From NCBI GenBank assembly GCA_020852705.1, contig JADZAP010000040.1, positions 1 through 64,000 of the forward strand: a DNA stretch of 64,000 nucleotides, in the 5' to 3' direction. A model generated the notes under the pieces. It saw only the letters and a list, made by a program, of their open reading frames with translations. It did not search any database and had not been told where the DNA came from. A program made the translations under genes and the position numbers. This stretch comes from Ignavibacteria bacterium. GTDB lineage: Bacteria; Bacteroidota; Ignavibacteria; Tepidaquicellales; OLB5. Each line of letters starts with the position of its first letter. Position 1 is the stretch's first letter. Shown here in pieces: positions 17,677-27,299 of this stretch.

Positions 17677-18786
17677 TTAAGAATAAAAATTCTTTATAGT
17701 TTCACAAACATAACCAATCATTTCTTCGGTTAATTCAGGATACATTGGGATAGAAAGTATTTCTGATGCAAATTTTTGTGCAACCGGAAAATCATTGGGC
17801 TTATATTCCAAATATGAATATGCTTTCTGCATGTGCAGTGGAAGCGGATAATGAAGCCCGTTTTGAACACCATTTTTATTTAAATGCTCAATAAGTTTTT
17901 CACGGTTTTTAACTCTGATAATATATAAATGATACACAGGATCAACATATTCGGGGTGGTAAGGTGTAACAATCTCTTCAATACCCATTTTTGCAAAAGT
18001 TTCAGTATATAATTTTGCATTTCTTTTACGCATTTCAGTCCATTTTTGAATATACTTCAACTTCACATTTAATACCCCAGCCTGAATTTCTTCCATTCGG
18101 TAATTATGTCCTTCAATATCATGTAAATATTTTTCGGTAGAACCGTGTTGCCGGAATTTAAGCATGAAATCATATAAAGAGTTATCATTTGTTGTTACAC
18201 CGCCTCCTTCACCATAAGCACCAAGATTTTTACCGGGATAAAAACTAAATGTACCAATGTTTCCAATGCTTCCAACTTTTTTACCTTTGTATTCTGCAAG
18301 ATGTGCTTGTGAGCAATCTTCAACTACATAAAGTTTATTTTTCTTAGCAATTTCAAGTATTGAATCCATTTCAGCGGGTTGTCCATAAAGATGAACAGGT
18401 ATAATTGCTTTAGTTTTTGGTGTTATTGCTGATTCTATTTTATTTACATCAATATTGTAAGTTTTTTCATCATTATCTACAAAAACAGGTTTAGCAGAAC
18501 ATAAAGATACACCTTCGGCAGTTGCAATAAATGTATTAACAGGAACAATCACTTCATCGCCATGCTTAATTCCCAATGCGTGTAATGCAACATGTAATGC
18601 ATCTGTTCCGCTGCTTAAGCCAACTGTATAATTAACATCTTGCATTTTAGAAAAATCACCTTCAAATTTTTTTGTTTTTTTACCGCAAATATACGCGGTA
18701 TTATCTAAAACATCATTAATTTCCGCAAAAATTTCATCTTTTATTTCATGGTATTGAGTTTTCAAATCAACAAATGATACATTCAT
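17677..18786 (-). CDS. DegT/DnrJ/EryC1/StrS PLP-dependent sugar aminotransferase
   Basis: 369 residues, standard for the family. Features are the N-terminal NVSFVDLKTQYHEIKDEI, VGLSSGTDALHVALHALG (PLP phosphate region), VVEDCSQAHLAEYKGKKVG and the lysine-containing GTFSFYPGKNLGAYGEGG. It transfers an amino group to a keto nucleotide sugar. The Gfo/Idh dehydrogenase and hexapeptide acetyltransferase downstream point to a 3-acetamido sugar (WlbA-WlbC-WlbB / WbpB-E-D logic). It is the first gene of the polysaccharide run, with a GAAGGAAA site upstream of the start. Confidence 0.92.
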   Translation of the reverse strand: MNVSFVDLKTQYHEIKDEIFAEINDVLDNTAYICGKKTKKFEGDFSKMQDVNYTVGLSSGTDALHVALHALGIKHGDEVIVPVNTFIATAEGVSLCSAKPVFVDNDEKTYNIDVNKIESAITPKTKAIIPVHLYGQPAEMDSILEIAKKNKLYVVEDCSQAHLAEYKGKKVGSIGNIGTFSFYPGKNLGAYGEGGGVTTNDNSLYDFMLKFRQHGSTEKYLHDIEGHNYRMEEIQAGVLNVKLKYIQKWTEMRKRNAKLYTETFAKMGIEEIVTPYHPEYVDPVYHLYIIRVKNREKLIEHLNKNGVQNGLHYPLPLHMQKAYSYLEYKPNDFPVAQKFASEILSIPMYPELTEEMIGYVCETIKNFYS

Positions 18787-18910
18787 TAAAACAAAATTTC
18801 CTTCTAATAATTAAAATTTATAGTAATATTTAAAAAATAGCAAAAAATTAAGATTTTTAATACCCAAAAGAGAATCTGAGTATAAAATAAATACATTACA
18901 AAACTGCAGT

Positions 18911-19747
18911 TTATGTGAATTGTTTCCGTTTATTGAGATAGATTGAAATAATTACGGAAAATAACAGAATTGAAATTATTACTAGTAATGAAATAAAAAC
19001 AGGAATATGCCAAGTTGGATTAATAATAGGCAAAATCATTTTAACACCAACGTATGTAAGTATAATTCCTACACCTTTTTTAACAAATTCAAATTTATGA
19101 GCTACAGCTGAGAGCAGAAAATACATTGACCTAAGTCCAAGGACTGCAAGAATATTAGATGAAAAAACTATGAATGGATCGGTTGTAATGGCAAAAATTG
19201 CAGGTATGGAATCAATAGCAAAAATAAGATCAGTTGATTCAATTACAAGCAGACATACAAATAAAGGAGTTGCATAATTTAGACCATCTTTTTTGATGAA
19301 AAAATGTTCTCCATGGTAATCAAGTGTTACTTTGTAAAATCTTTTAAATAATCTTAAAACCTTGTTGTTTTCAGGATGAATGTCCTTTTCTTTACCAAAA
19401 GTCATGTGGAAACCTGAATAAATAAGTATAGCTCCAAAGAAATAAAGTACAAATCCAAAATGTGATATTAATGCAGAACCAAGTAATATAAAAATACCGC
19501 GAAGTATAATAACGCCAATGATTCCCCAGTTCAAAACTCTTAACTGCTGATGCTGAGGTATTTTGAAATATTTGAATAATACTAAAAATACAAAAAGGTT
19601 ATCTACGCTTAAAGATTCTTCAATAATATAACCAGTAAGGAATTCAATAGCTTTTTGATGTCCTAAATAATAATAAACACCGGCATTAAATGCTAAGGCA
19701 ACACTTATCCAAAATAAAACCCATTTAATAGCTTTTTTAGGAGACAT
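18911..19747 (-). CDS. TerC/Alx family integral membrane protein
   Basis: 278 residues and about eight hydrophobic segments. The TerC-family signatures are present: ESLSVDNLFVFLVLFKYF (acidic residues inside a membrane helix) and ESTDLIFAIDSIPAIFAIT, plus LGLRSMYFLL. Members are linked to metal (Mn) export or tellurite resistance; the substrate here is unknown. It stands between the polysaccharide locus and the small lipoprotein, starting 30 bases after the latter stops. Confidence 0.88.
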   Translation of the reverse strand: MSPKKAIKWVLFWISVALAFNAGVYYYLGHQKAIEFLTGYIIEESLSVDNLFVFLVLFKYFKIPQHQQLRVLNWGIIGVIILRGIFILLGSALISHFGFVLYFFGAILIYSGFHMTFGKEKDIHPENNKVLRLFKRFYKVTLDYHGEHFFIKKDGLNYATPLFVCLLVIESTDLIFAIDSIPAIFAITTDPFIVFSSNILAVLGLRSMYFLLSAVAHKFEFVKKGVGIILTYVGVKMILPIINPTWHIPVFISLLVIISILLFSVIISIYLNKRKQFT

Positions 19748-19777
19748 AGTATAAATACAGAATTTTAAGTAAGAGAG

Positions 19778-20290
19778 TTACGGAATGTTTTCGTAAGGTG
19801 CAGTAAACTTAAAATCACCGGTTTGGTTATCCCATTTTAATAATGCATCATCGCTTGTTCCTTTACCTGTTTCATTTGCCATTACAATATTTATTTCGAG
19901 GGGCTTTTTAGTTGTATCAAACCGTATAACATAACCGTTTTTGGCATCCACCTGTTCAATAAGGTTACCTTTAGGTGTTGAAAGTTTATCTTCCATTTTT
20001 AATATAACTTTCCATCCTTCATCATCTTTTTGTATAAAACTTCCTTTTCTGATCCAAAAGCTGTTTGCTGTTTGTTTCATCACAACAGCAGCAATAGCTG
20101 ATTGTTTGCCATTACCCAATAAATCTCCTTTAGCAATTATTTTTACTTCATCACCATACAAGGTAAGGGCAAATTTTTTTTCTTCATCAATATTTGTTAA
20201 ACTTGATTGATTTTGATTTGCATTTTTCCCGCATGAATTAATCAGCATTAAAACAGCAAAAAGCGGCATAAAAAAGAGGTATTTTTTCAT
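19778..20290 (-). CDS. Predicted lipoprotein of unknown function
   Basis: 170 residues. The signal sequence MKKYLFFMPLFAVLMLINSCGKN has a clear lipobox-like NSC. The mature part is polar with a beta-rich look (KIIAKGDLLGNGKQSAIAAVV; WKVILKMEDKLSTPKGNLIE), and the segment GDLLGNGKQSAIA resembles one repeat of a VCBS-like module. No known family was recognised. Divergent from ftsY, with 148 bases between the starts. Confidence 0.7.
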   Translation of the reverse strand: MKKYLFFMPLFAVLMLINSCGKNANQNQSSLTNIDEEKKFALTLYGDEVKIIAKGDLLGNGKQSAIAAVVMKQTANSFWIRKGSFIQKDDEGWKVILKMEDKLSTPKGNLIEQVDAKNGYVIRFDTTKKPLEINIVMANETGKGTSDDALLKWDNQTGDFKFTAPYENIP

Positions 20291-20411
20291 TTTAATATAG
20301 ATATATCTTCAAATATACCCAAATATTGAATTAGGATAAAGGAAAAGTTTTTTCTTAATTTAAACAATTATGTTTTATGTATTATTCCTTTTTAAATTCA
20401 CAGTTAATAAT

Positions 20412-20419
20412 TAACTTTG
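20412..20419 (+). promoter_or_regulatory. Bacteroidetes -7 promoter element for ftsY
   Basis: TAACTTTG is a perfect match to TAnnTTTG. It lies 19 bases before the ftsY ATG, implying a very short leader. No clear TTTG -33 box was found; the corresponding position is a T-rich run. Confidence 0.45.
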
Positions 20420-20438
20420 TACATATTTAACATAAATT

Positions 20439-21362
20439 ATGGGACTTTTTGATAAATTAAAGAAGGGTCTGGAAAAGACCCATCAGAATATATTCAATAA
20501 AATTGACCGTCTGGTTAATGCTAAATCTGAAATAGATGATGATTTTCTTGATAACTTGGAAGAAATTTTATTAAGCAGTGATGTTGGTGTAAATACATCA
20601 GAAAAAATAATAATTAATCTTAAAAATCGAGTAAAAGAGGAAAAATACGAACGCACTGATCAGTTGAAAGCAATTTTAAGGGATGAGCTGAAAAAAGTAT
20701 TTATAAGCGGAAATGAAGAAAACAATAAACCGTTTGCAGTAGATAAAAAGCCTTTTGTTATAATTGTTGTTGGCGTAAACGGTGCAGGCAAAACTACATC
20801 TATAGGGAAACTTGCATATAATTATAAAAATGCAGGTTATACTGTATTAATTGGCGCAGCAGATACATTCCGTGCAGCAGCTAATGAGCAGCTTGAAACA
20901 TGGGCACAAAGATCAGGAACAGAAATAATACAATCAGTACAAGGCAGTGATCCCAGTTCCGTAGTTTACAATACAATACAGAGCGGTATCGCTAAAAATT
21001 ATGATATTGTTATTATTGATACAGCAGGCAGACTGCATACAAAAGTTAATTTAATGGAAGAATTGAGCAAGATAAAGCGGGTAATTCAGAAACAACTGCC
21101 TGAAGCACCGCATGAAGTACTGCTTGTATTAGATGCAACAACCGGACAAAATGGTATGGTTCAGGCAAGGGAGTTCAGCCAGTCAATCCCGCTGAGCGGA
21201 CTTATTTTAACCAAGCTTGATGGTACTGCGAAAGGCGGTATTGTTTTAAAAATAAGCAGTGAATTGAAAATACCTGTAAAATATATAGGCGTTGGTGAAC
21301 AGATTGATGATTTGCAGGTTTTTAATAAAGAAAGTTTTGTTAAAGCTTTGCTAGAAGATTAA
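20439..21362 (+). CDS. ftsY: Signal recognition particle receptor FtsY
   Basis: 307 residues. FtsY is the SRP-receptor GTPase that docks ribosome-SRP complexes at the inner membrane. The NG domain is complete: a helical N region (residues ~1-90), G1 VGVNGAGKTTSIGKL (~residue 112), AADTFRAAANEQLETWAQR, DTAGRLHTKVNLMEEL, TKLDGTAKGGI and the C-terminal GVGEQIDDLQVF. It lacks the long acidic A domain of E. coli FtsY, as in many bacteria. MutL follows 67 bases later on the same strand. Confidence 0.96.
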   Translation: MGLFDKLKKGLEKTHQNIFNKIDRLVNAKSEIDDDFLDNLEEILLSSDVGVNTSEKIIINLKNRVKEEKYERTDQLKAILRDELKKVFISGNEENNKPFAVDKKPFVIIVVGVNGAGKTTSIGKLAYNYKNAGYTVLIGAADTFRAAANEQLETWAQRSGTEIIQSVQGSDPSSVVYNTIQSGIAKNYDIVIIDTAGRLHTKVNLMEELSKIKRVIQKQLPEAPHEVLLVLDATTGQNGMVQAREFSQSIPLSGLILTKLDGTAKGGIVLKISSELKIPVKYIGVGEQIDDLQVFNKESFVKALLED

Positions 21363-21429
21363 TAAAATATTAGCGAGCGAATGATTTTTTTATATATTTA
21401 GAGTTAATAAATCCTTCAAACTATAAAAG

Positions 21430-23325
21430 ATGCCAAATCAAATAAAAATTCTGCCGCAGTTTATAGCTAACCGTATAGCGGCAGGTGAGGTTGTTGGCAG
21501 ACCTGAGGCCGTTGTAAAGGAATTAGTTGAAAACTCAATAGATGCCGGTGCAAAAACTATTCAATTGCACATTAAGGATGCAGGCAAAGCTTTGATACAG
21601 GTTATTGATGACGGCTGCGGTATGAATGAAGATGATGCAATTCTCAGTTTTCAAAGGCATGCAACAAGTAAAATTGCAAAGCCGGAAGATCTTGAAAATA
21701 TTTTAACACTTGGTTTCCGCGGAGAAGCACTTGCTTCAATTGCAGCAGTTGCACAGGTTGAACTTAAAACCCGAACAGCAGAGGATGAGCTTGGTACATT
21801 AATTAAAAATCACGGAAGCGAAGTAGTTGAACACTCAAAAGTAAAATGTGAAAAAGGAACTTCAATTGCAGTTAGAAATTTATTTTACAATACACCTGCC
21901 CGCAGAAACTTTTTAAAAACCAATCAAACTGAATTTAAACATATTTACGAAACATTTGTAAGACTAGCTGCTGCTAATTACGGAATATCTTTTTCATTTA
22001 TTAATGAAGATGAAGAAATTTTTGATCTTAAAGAAAGTGACCTTATTGAAAGATTAAAAAGCATATATGGTAAAGAAGCAGCGGAAAATCTGCTTGAAGT
22101 TGAATATTCAAATCAGCTTATATCACTTAAGGGATATATTTCAAAACCAAGTTTTACAAAAAAGAACAAGCAGGACCAAAACCTGTTTTTGAATAATCGT
22201 TATGTTGTAAATAAAGCTCTTTCTTTTGCAGTACACTCCGCATATGAAGACCTTGTAGATAAAGGTGATTATCCAAATTTTTTCCTGTTCCTTTCGCTTG
22301 ATCCTTCAAAATTTGATATAAATGTCCATCCTTCAAAACTAGAAGTAAAATTTGAAGAAGAGCGTGCACTTTTCAGTTTTATCAGAAAAGGGGTGCGCAG
22401 CACATTGGGAAAAAATGATCTGATAGTTAAAGTAAAAATTCCTGAAACAGCATTAGGTGAAATTAATGAAACCAATCAACAGATAAACACAAATATATTT
22501 AAATCGTCACAGTTTACAAACAAATCCCCAAACATCAGTTCACAAAGCGGAGGTTTCAGCTTTAAGAAATATGAAAGTTCAAACATCAGCAATGACGAAT
22601 TAAATTCAGCAGATCGCCCTATTATTCATGAAATGTTTGGAAGCAAAGAAAAACCCGCCTATTTAAATATTGATACTGTGGCTGAATCTGACTCGCAAGA
22701 TGCGCTTGAAAAAAAGATGTATAAACATCAGGATACAGATAGTCTTGTAAGTAAAAATGAAATTTGGCAGTTTCAAAAGAAATATATTATGTATCAACTT
22801 GAAAGTACTTTAATGATAATTGATCAGCATGCAGCACATGAAAGAATCCTTTATGAACAAGCACTTGACAGACTGAACAGCAATGCAAATTTAACCCAGC
22901 AGCTTCTTTTGCCAATTTATGTTGAATTAAATCCTGTTGATTTTGAAGTTACCAGATCGGTTGAAACAGAGCTTCGTTCGCTGGGATTTGATATTGAACT
23001 GCAGAGTAAAAGAAAAGTTAAAATAAAAGGTATTCCCTCTGATGTAAGAATTGGCGATGAGGGAAAGATATTGCAGGAGCTGATAAACCAATATAAAGAT
23101 TATGATATTAAACTGAACCTTGAAAAGCGTGATAACCTTGCAAAATCGTACGCATGCAAGCATGCAATTAAGGCAGGTGATTTTTTAAATGAAAATGAAA
23201 TGCTGAATTTAATTGATAAGCTATTTTCAGTCAAAATGCCTTATGTTTGTCCGCACGGGAGACCTACAATAGTAAAATTAAGCATGGATGAGCTTGACAA
23301 GATGTTTTACAGAACAGGTATATAA
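21430..23325 (+). CDS. mutL: DNA mismatch repair protein MutL
   Basis: 631 residues. The GHKL ATPase motifs are all visible: ELVENSIDAGAKTIQ, DDGCGMNEDDA, TLGFRGEALASIAAVA and the KGTSIAVRNLFYNTPAR loop. After a variable linker (~residues 350-430) the C-terminal domain carries the endonuclease metal motif DQHAAHERILYE (~residue 464), ACKHAIKAG and CPHGRPT (~residue 606). It is therefore predicted to be a nicking MutL of the type found in species without MutH. Its stop abuts the stop of the convergent HAD-like gene with no base between. Confidence 0.96.
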   Translation: MPNQIKILPQFIANRIAAGEVVGRPEAVVKELVENSIDAGAKTIQLHIKDAGKALIQVIDDGCGMNEDDAILSFQRHATSKIAKPEDLENILTLGFRGEALASIAAVAQVELKTRTAEDELGTLIKNHGSEVVEHSKVKCEKGTSIAVRNLFYNTPARRNFLKTNQTEFKHIYETFVRLAAANYGISFSFINEDEEIFDLKESDLIERLKSIYGKEAAENLLEVEYSNQLISLKGYISKPSFTKKNKQDQNLFLNNRYVVNKALSFAVHSAYEDLVDKGDYPNFFLFLSLDPSKFDINVHPSKLEVKFEEERALFSFIRKGVRSTLGKNDLIVKVKIPETALGEINETNQQINTNIFKSSQFTNKSPNISSQSGGFSFKKYESSNISNDELNSADRPIIHEMFGSKEKPAYLNIDTVAESDSQDALEKKMYKHQDTDSLVSKNEIWQFQKKYIMYQLESTLMIIDQHAAHERILYEQALDRLNSNANLTQQLLLPIYVELNPVDFEVTRSVETELRSLGFDIELQSKRKVKIKGIPSDVRIGDEGKILQELINQYKDYDIKLNLEKRDNLAKSYACKHAIKAGDFLNENEMLNLIDKLFSVKMPYVCPHGRPTIVKLSMDELDKMFYRTGI

Positions 23326-24255
23326 TTAATTTATAAGAATTTCAGGTAATTTATTTATTGAATTAACCATAAATGCAATTCCCTTAAGTTCATTTTTACC
23401 AAGGTATTTTTTAACCCAATCAGGAGTATGTTTCTGCACTTTTTGTATTACTTTAAGATTGCTGAATTGCGGGTTATTGAGTCTAAGATACAAAGGAAGA
23501 GCAAGATCAAGTGAAAATACATCACCAATAACATAATCAGGTTTTTCTTTAAGCAAAATATTATAATAATTTTTTCTGCGAAGATTAACTTTGAAGTTGC
23601 CCTGAATTTCAAAAAATTCGGGAACGTCTTTGAATTCTGTGTCAATAATGAATTTTTTGGCATCGCCAACTGCAATTAGTCTTCCTTTAACTATATCCCT
23701 TTCATTAGACATTTTATGACCCGTTTTTCTGAAAAGGTGTTCAATCTTTTCTGTTTTTGAGTTTGATACTACAGTTATTTCAATGCCGTTTTTATTAAGT
23801 TTTGATATAATTTCTCCTGCAGTTTCAACAGGTTTTAATTTTCCTTCAAGTTTAAATTGAGATGTAGATTTTATAAAGCAATCATTTGAAAATTCTGCAA
23901 GAGACATCTTTGCTTTTTTATTTACTGCCTCTTTAATTGCAGCAATATTTTGCTTAAAATGTGAAATTGACTGCTTGCTTGAAGTTCTGTCAATATAATC
24001 AAATATTGCATTATTATCGCCAAACGGGTCTTCCTGATAATAAACAGAAAGATAATTATTGTTAAACCACCCGAATTCATAAGGGGTATTATTCATTTCT
24101 TGCTTGCACTTATTTAACAAATTATCAACTTCATTAGGTGTAAAGCCGGTTAAGCCGGCAACTGCATTGATAATATAATTCCATACAAATTCAGCTTCAG
24201 CATCCTGGTTTGTCCACACACCGTCAAAATCAGAAATTAATTTTATAATAGCCAT
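23326..24255 (-). CDS. HAD-like hydrolase domain protein
   Basis: 309 residues. The N-terminal LISDFDGVWTN fits HAD motif I (DxDGxxT), although the second Asp falls in a DFDG context. A later EITVVSNSKTEKIEHLF fits motif II (VxSNS), followed by a Lys-containing region and DYVIGDVFSLDLALPLYL, near motif IV (GDxxsxD). The insertion between motifs I and II is helical and long (~120 residues). Predicted to be a soluble phosphatase-like enzyme of unknown substrate. Confidence 0.65.
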   Translation of the reverse strand: MAIIKLISDFDGVWTNQDAEAEFVWNYIINAVAGLTGFTPNEVDNLLNKCKQEMNNTPYEFGWFNNNYLSVYYQEDPFGDNNAIFDYIDRTSSKQSISHFKQNIAAIKEAVNKKAKMSLAEFSNDCFIKSTSQFKLEGKLKPVETAGEIISKLNKNGIEITVVSNSKTEKIEHLFRKTGHKMSNERDIVKGRLIAVGDAKKFIIDTEFKDVPEFFEIQGNFKVNLRRKNYYNILLKEKPDYVIGDVFSLDLALPLYLRLNNPQFSNLKVIQKVQKHTPDWVKKYLGKNELKGIAFMVNSINKLPEILIN

Positions 24256-24335
24256 TATTTACTTTTTAAATTACTGTAAATGTATTATTTTATAGGATTA
24301 ATACTCAAAAATACAATTATTTATGTATTAATTTA

Positions 24336-25619
24336 ATGCAAGAATACAGTTCAAATAATTTAATAGGTGGTTTGCGTAATAATTCAATGGAGACAAAAAA
24401 TTTCAACCAAAGTTCAAAAAAAATTTCAATTATTGTAATAGCAGCAGCATTAGGTTATTTTGTTGATATTTACGACCTGATTTTATTTAGTATAGTCAGA
24501 ATAGCTTCATTAAAATCACTTGGTATTTCCGGTGATGCATTGCTTTCAGATGGAGTTATGCTGTTGAATATGCAAATGGCTGGTATGTTAATTGGCGGAA
24601 TATTGTGGGGAATTCTTGCTGATAAAAAAGGAAGAATTACAGTTCTTTTTGGCTCAATAATATTATATTCACTTGCAAATATTCTGAATGGATTTGTTAC
24701 AGATATACACCAATATTCTTTTCTTAGATTTTTTGCGGGAATTGGCTTGGCTGGTGAACTTGGTGCTGGTATTACACTTGTAAGTGAAGTTATGTCCAAG
24801 GAATCCCGAGGATATGGAACTACATTGGTAGCTTCTATTGGAATATTTGGTGCAGTTGTTGCATTTTTAGTTACGGATCTTTTTGACTGGAGAAATGCTT
24901 ATTTTGTTGGAGGCGGGTTGGGACTTTTGTTATTGTTTTTAAGGATTGGTATTTATGAATCGGGTATGTTTAAAAATATCAAGAATGATAATATCAGCAG
25001 AGGGCAGTTTCATCATTTATTTACTAATCAGAAGAGATTTATAAAATATTTAAAATGTATTTTTATTGGTGCTCCGATTTGGTTTGTTGTTGGTGTTTTA
25101 ATGACTTTCAGCGATGCATTTGCTAAACAACTTGGAATTGAAGGCGTTGCCCCTGCAAAATCTGTATTGTTTTGTTATATTGGCTTTATTATAGGTGATT
25201 TATTAAGCGGATATTTAAGTCAATACATGAAAACAAGAAAAAAAATTATTTTTTACTTTATAATTGCAACAAATATTCTAATTACTATATTCCTTTTCTT
25301 TAATTATTATGGCACATTTTATTTTTATACTATTTGTTTACTGCTTGGTACAAGTTGCGGTTATTGGGCTGTTTTTGTTACCAATGCCTCTGAACAATTT
25401 GGAACAAACTTAAGAGCAACTGTTACCACAACCGTACCAAATTTTATAAGGGGTTCGGTTGTTCCATTAACACTTTTATTTCATTATTTAAAGGATTCAG
25501 TTGGTATAATTTATTCTGCTGCAATTGTAGCCAGTATATCCTTATTATTAGCGTATATTTCTGTCGTAAGTTTGGAAGAAACTTACGGTAAAGATCTTGA
25601 TTATATTGAAAATATTTAA
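24336..25619 (+). CDS. MFS transporter
   Basis: 427 residues with about twelve hydrophobic helices. The A-like loop motif GGILWGILADKKGRITVLF lies between helices 2 and 3, and FFAGIGLAGELGAGITLVSEVM matches helices 4-5 of the sugar-phosphate/metabolite:proton symporter branch. The substrate cannot be assigned. A second in-frame ATG at 24387 (METKNFNQ) is an equally good start and would remove a 17-residue polar extension. Confidence 0.85.
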   Translation: MQEYSSNNLIGGLRNNSMETKNFNQSSKKISIIVIAAALGYFVDIYDLILFSIVRIASLKSLGISGDALLSDGVMLLNMQMAGMLIGGILWGILADKKGRITVLFGSIILYSLANILNGFVTDIHQYSFLRFFAGIGLAGELGAGITLVSEVMSKESRGYGTTLVASIGIFGAVVAFLVTDLFDWRNAYFVGGGLGLLLLFLRIGIYESGMFKNIKNDNISRGQFHHLFTNQKRFIKYLKCIFIGAPIWFVVGVLMTFSDAFAKQLGIEGVAPAKSVLFCYIGFIIGDLLSGYLSQYMKTRKKIIFYFIIATNILITIFLFFNYYGTFYFYTICLLLGTSCGYWAVFVTNASEQFGTNLRATVTTTVPNFIRGSVVPLTLLFHYLKDSVGIIYSAAIVASISLLLAYISVVSLEETYGKDLDYIENI

Positions 25620-25700
25620 TTTATAAACAAATGTGAAATATATACTTATTGATTGTTTTCAACTAATTTAAATAGCATTTAAGTTTGTAAATTATTCATA

Positions 25701-25708
25701 TATCTTTG
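25701..25708 (+). promoter_or_regulatory. Candidate Bacteroidetes -7 element
   Basis: TATCTTTG matches TAnnTTTG and lies 57 bases before the ATG of the beta-helix gene. A TTTG occurs at 25684-25687, but the spacing is shorter than usual, so only the -7 element is supported. Confidence 0.35.
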
Positions 25709-25765
25709 CCCTTAATTAAAATTTTAATTTTTTTTAAATTAAATTTAATATTATAAATTATTTTT

Positions 25766-27247
25766 ATGAAAAAAATTTTTATAACTGTAATTCTGTTATT
25801 TAACTTTATTGTTTATGCAGATTATACTACACCAAATACATCAGTAAGCTGGAATTTGAATGACTTAGTTACAAATTCAGGAGGTACCGTTACTTTTTCG
25901 AGCGGAATATATTTTATAAATTCAAACTTAACAATTGCGCAAAGTGATACTTTAAAAATTTTAAGCAATGCAACTATAAAAATTGCATTAGATGTAATTT
26001 TTCTTGTGAACGGCACATTTATAGTAAATCCTCAGGATTCAGTTAAGCTAACATCAATTGATACCACACAAAAATTCAAAGAATTACGGCTTGACGGGGC
26101 TGGTGTAAACTGTTCTTTTAATAAATTGATATTTGAATATAGTTATAATGGTTTCAGACTGCTGAATGTAAGTCCGGTATTTACAAACTGCACTTTCAGA
26201 TATAACTGCAACGGAAATCCATCTACAACAGTACCAGCTCTTAATTTATTCACATGCAGTCCAATAATACAAAATTGTTTATTTTACAGAAATCACCGTG
26301 CAGCTATTGCAGGAGGTTCAAATATACCCAATGCACCTAAAATATTATACTCTCAATTTATAGAAAATGATCTGCTAAACGGAAATGTACCGCAGATAAA
26401 TCTGGGTCAATCCGGTAGCGGTACCACCATTGTTAGGGGTTGCACTATTATTGGTTCGGCAATTCAATCAGGCGGAATAGCATCACTGCCAATTGGAACA
26501 TTGAATATTATAATTGAAAACAATGTTATAAAAAAGAACAGATATGGAATTACACTTACAAATGCTAATACAAATGCAATTATAAGAAATAATATAATTG
26601 ATAGTAATAATATTCAGGGTTTGCCTAATTTAGGCGGAAGCGGAATTAATATTAACGGAAATAGTACATTAATTGCACTTGTTTCCAAAAATTCAATCCG
26701 CGGAAATTTATGGGGAATTACAATTCAAGGTACAGCAAAGCCGGTTTTTGGTAATCTTGCTATAAATGATACAAATTACATTGGGTTAAACTATATATGG
26801 GGTAACGGCAACAGCGGTAGAATATATGATTTATACAATAATACTCCGGATTCAATTAAAGCAGAAAATAATTTTTGGGGTACCGGTTTGCTTGATTCAA
26901 TTGAAGCACATATATTTCACAAACCTGATAGCACAACATTAGGTTTTGTTGATTATTTACCTATTTTTATTCCTGTTGGTATACAGGAAATTACAAATGA
27001 GTTTCCTGTTGAATTTAAATTATATGATGCTTATCCTAATCCGTTTAATCCGCAAACTAACATAAAATTTTCTATTACGCAAAAAGGATTTACTTCGCTT
27101 AAAATATATGATATTACGGGTAAAGAAGCAGCGGTGTTAATTAATGATGAATTGAACCAGGGGACATATAGCTTTAAATATAATGCTTCCGAACTAGCAT
27201 CAGGAATATATTTTTACAAGCTTCAACAGGGAAGTTTTTCTGTTTAA
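25766..27247 (+). CDS. Right-handed beta-helix protein, T9SS cargo with frameshifted tail
   Basis: 493 residues as read. A signal peptide (MKKIFITVILLFNFIVYA) is followed by parallel beta-helix style repeats rich in Asn ladders (IIENNVIKKNRYGITL, IIRNNIIDSNNIQG), similar to NosD/pectate-lyase-like surface proteins. A T9SS sorting domain follows (DAYPNPFNPQTNIKFSI ... ASGIYFYKLQQGSFSV) but stops early at a TAA at 27245. The codons aaa aaa ctt gta ctg tta aaa taa (KKLVLLK, stop) follow in the shifted frame at 27247-27270. One inserted base in the T/A run at 27242-27252 would restore the normal end. Either a recent frameshift that impairs secretion or a sequencing error. Confidence 0.8.
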   Translation: MKKIFITVILLFNFIVYADYTTPNTSVSWNLNDLVTNSGGTVTFSSGIYFINSNLTIAQSDTLKILSNATIKIALDVIFLVNGTFIVNPQDSVKLTSIDTTQKFKELRLDGAGVNCSFNKLIFEYSYNGFRLLNVSPVFTNCTFRYNCNGNPSTTVPALNLFTCSPIIQNCLFYRNHRAAIAGGSNIPNAPKILYSQFIENDLLNGNVPQINLGQSGSGTTIVRGCTIIGSAIQSGGIASLPIGTLNIIIENNVIKKNRYGITLTNANTNAIIRNNIIDSNNIQGLPNLGGSGININGNSTLIALVSKNSIRGNLWGITIQGTAKPVFGNLAINDTNYIGLNYIWGNGNSGRIYDLYNNTPDSIKAENNFWGTGLLDSIEAHIFHKPDSTTLGFVDYLPIFIPVGIQEITNEFPVEFKLYDAYPNPFNPQTNIKFSITQKGFTSLKIYDITGKEAAVLINDELNQGTYSFKYNASELASGIYFYKLQQGSFSV

Positions 27248-27299
27248 AAAAACTTGTACTGTTAAAATAATAAGTATCTTTAATTTTAAGTAATATATA

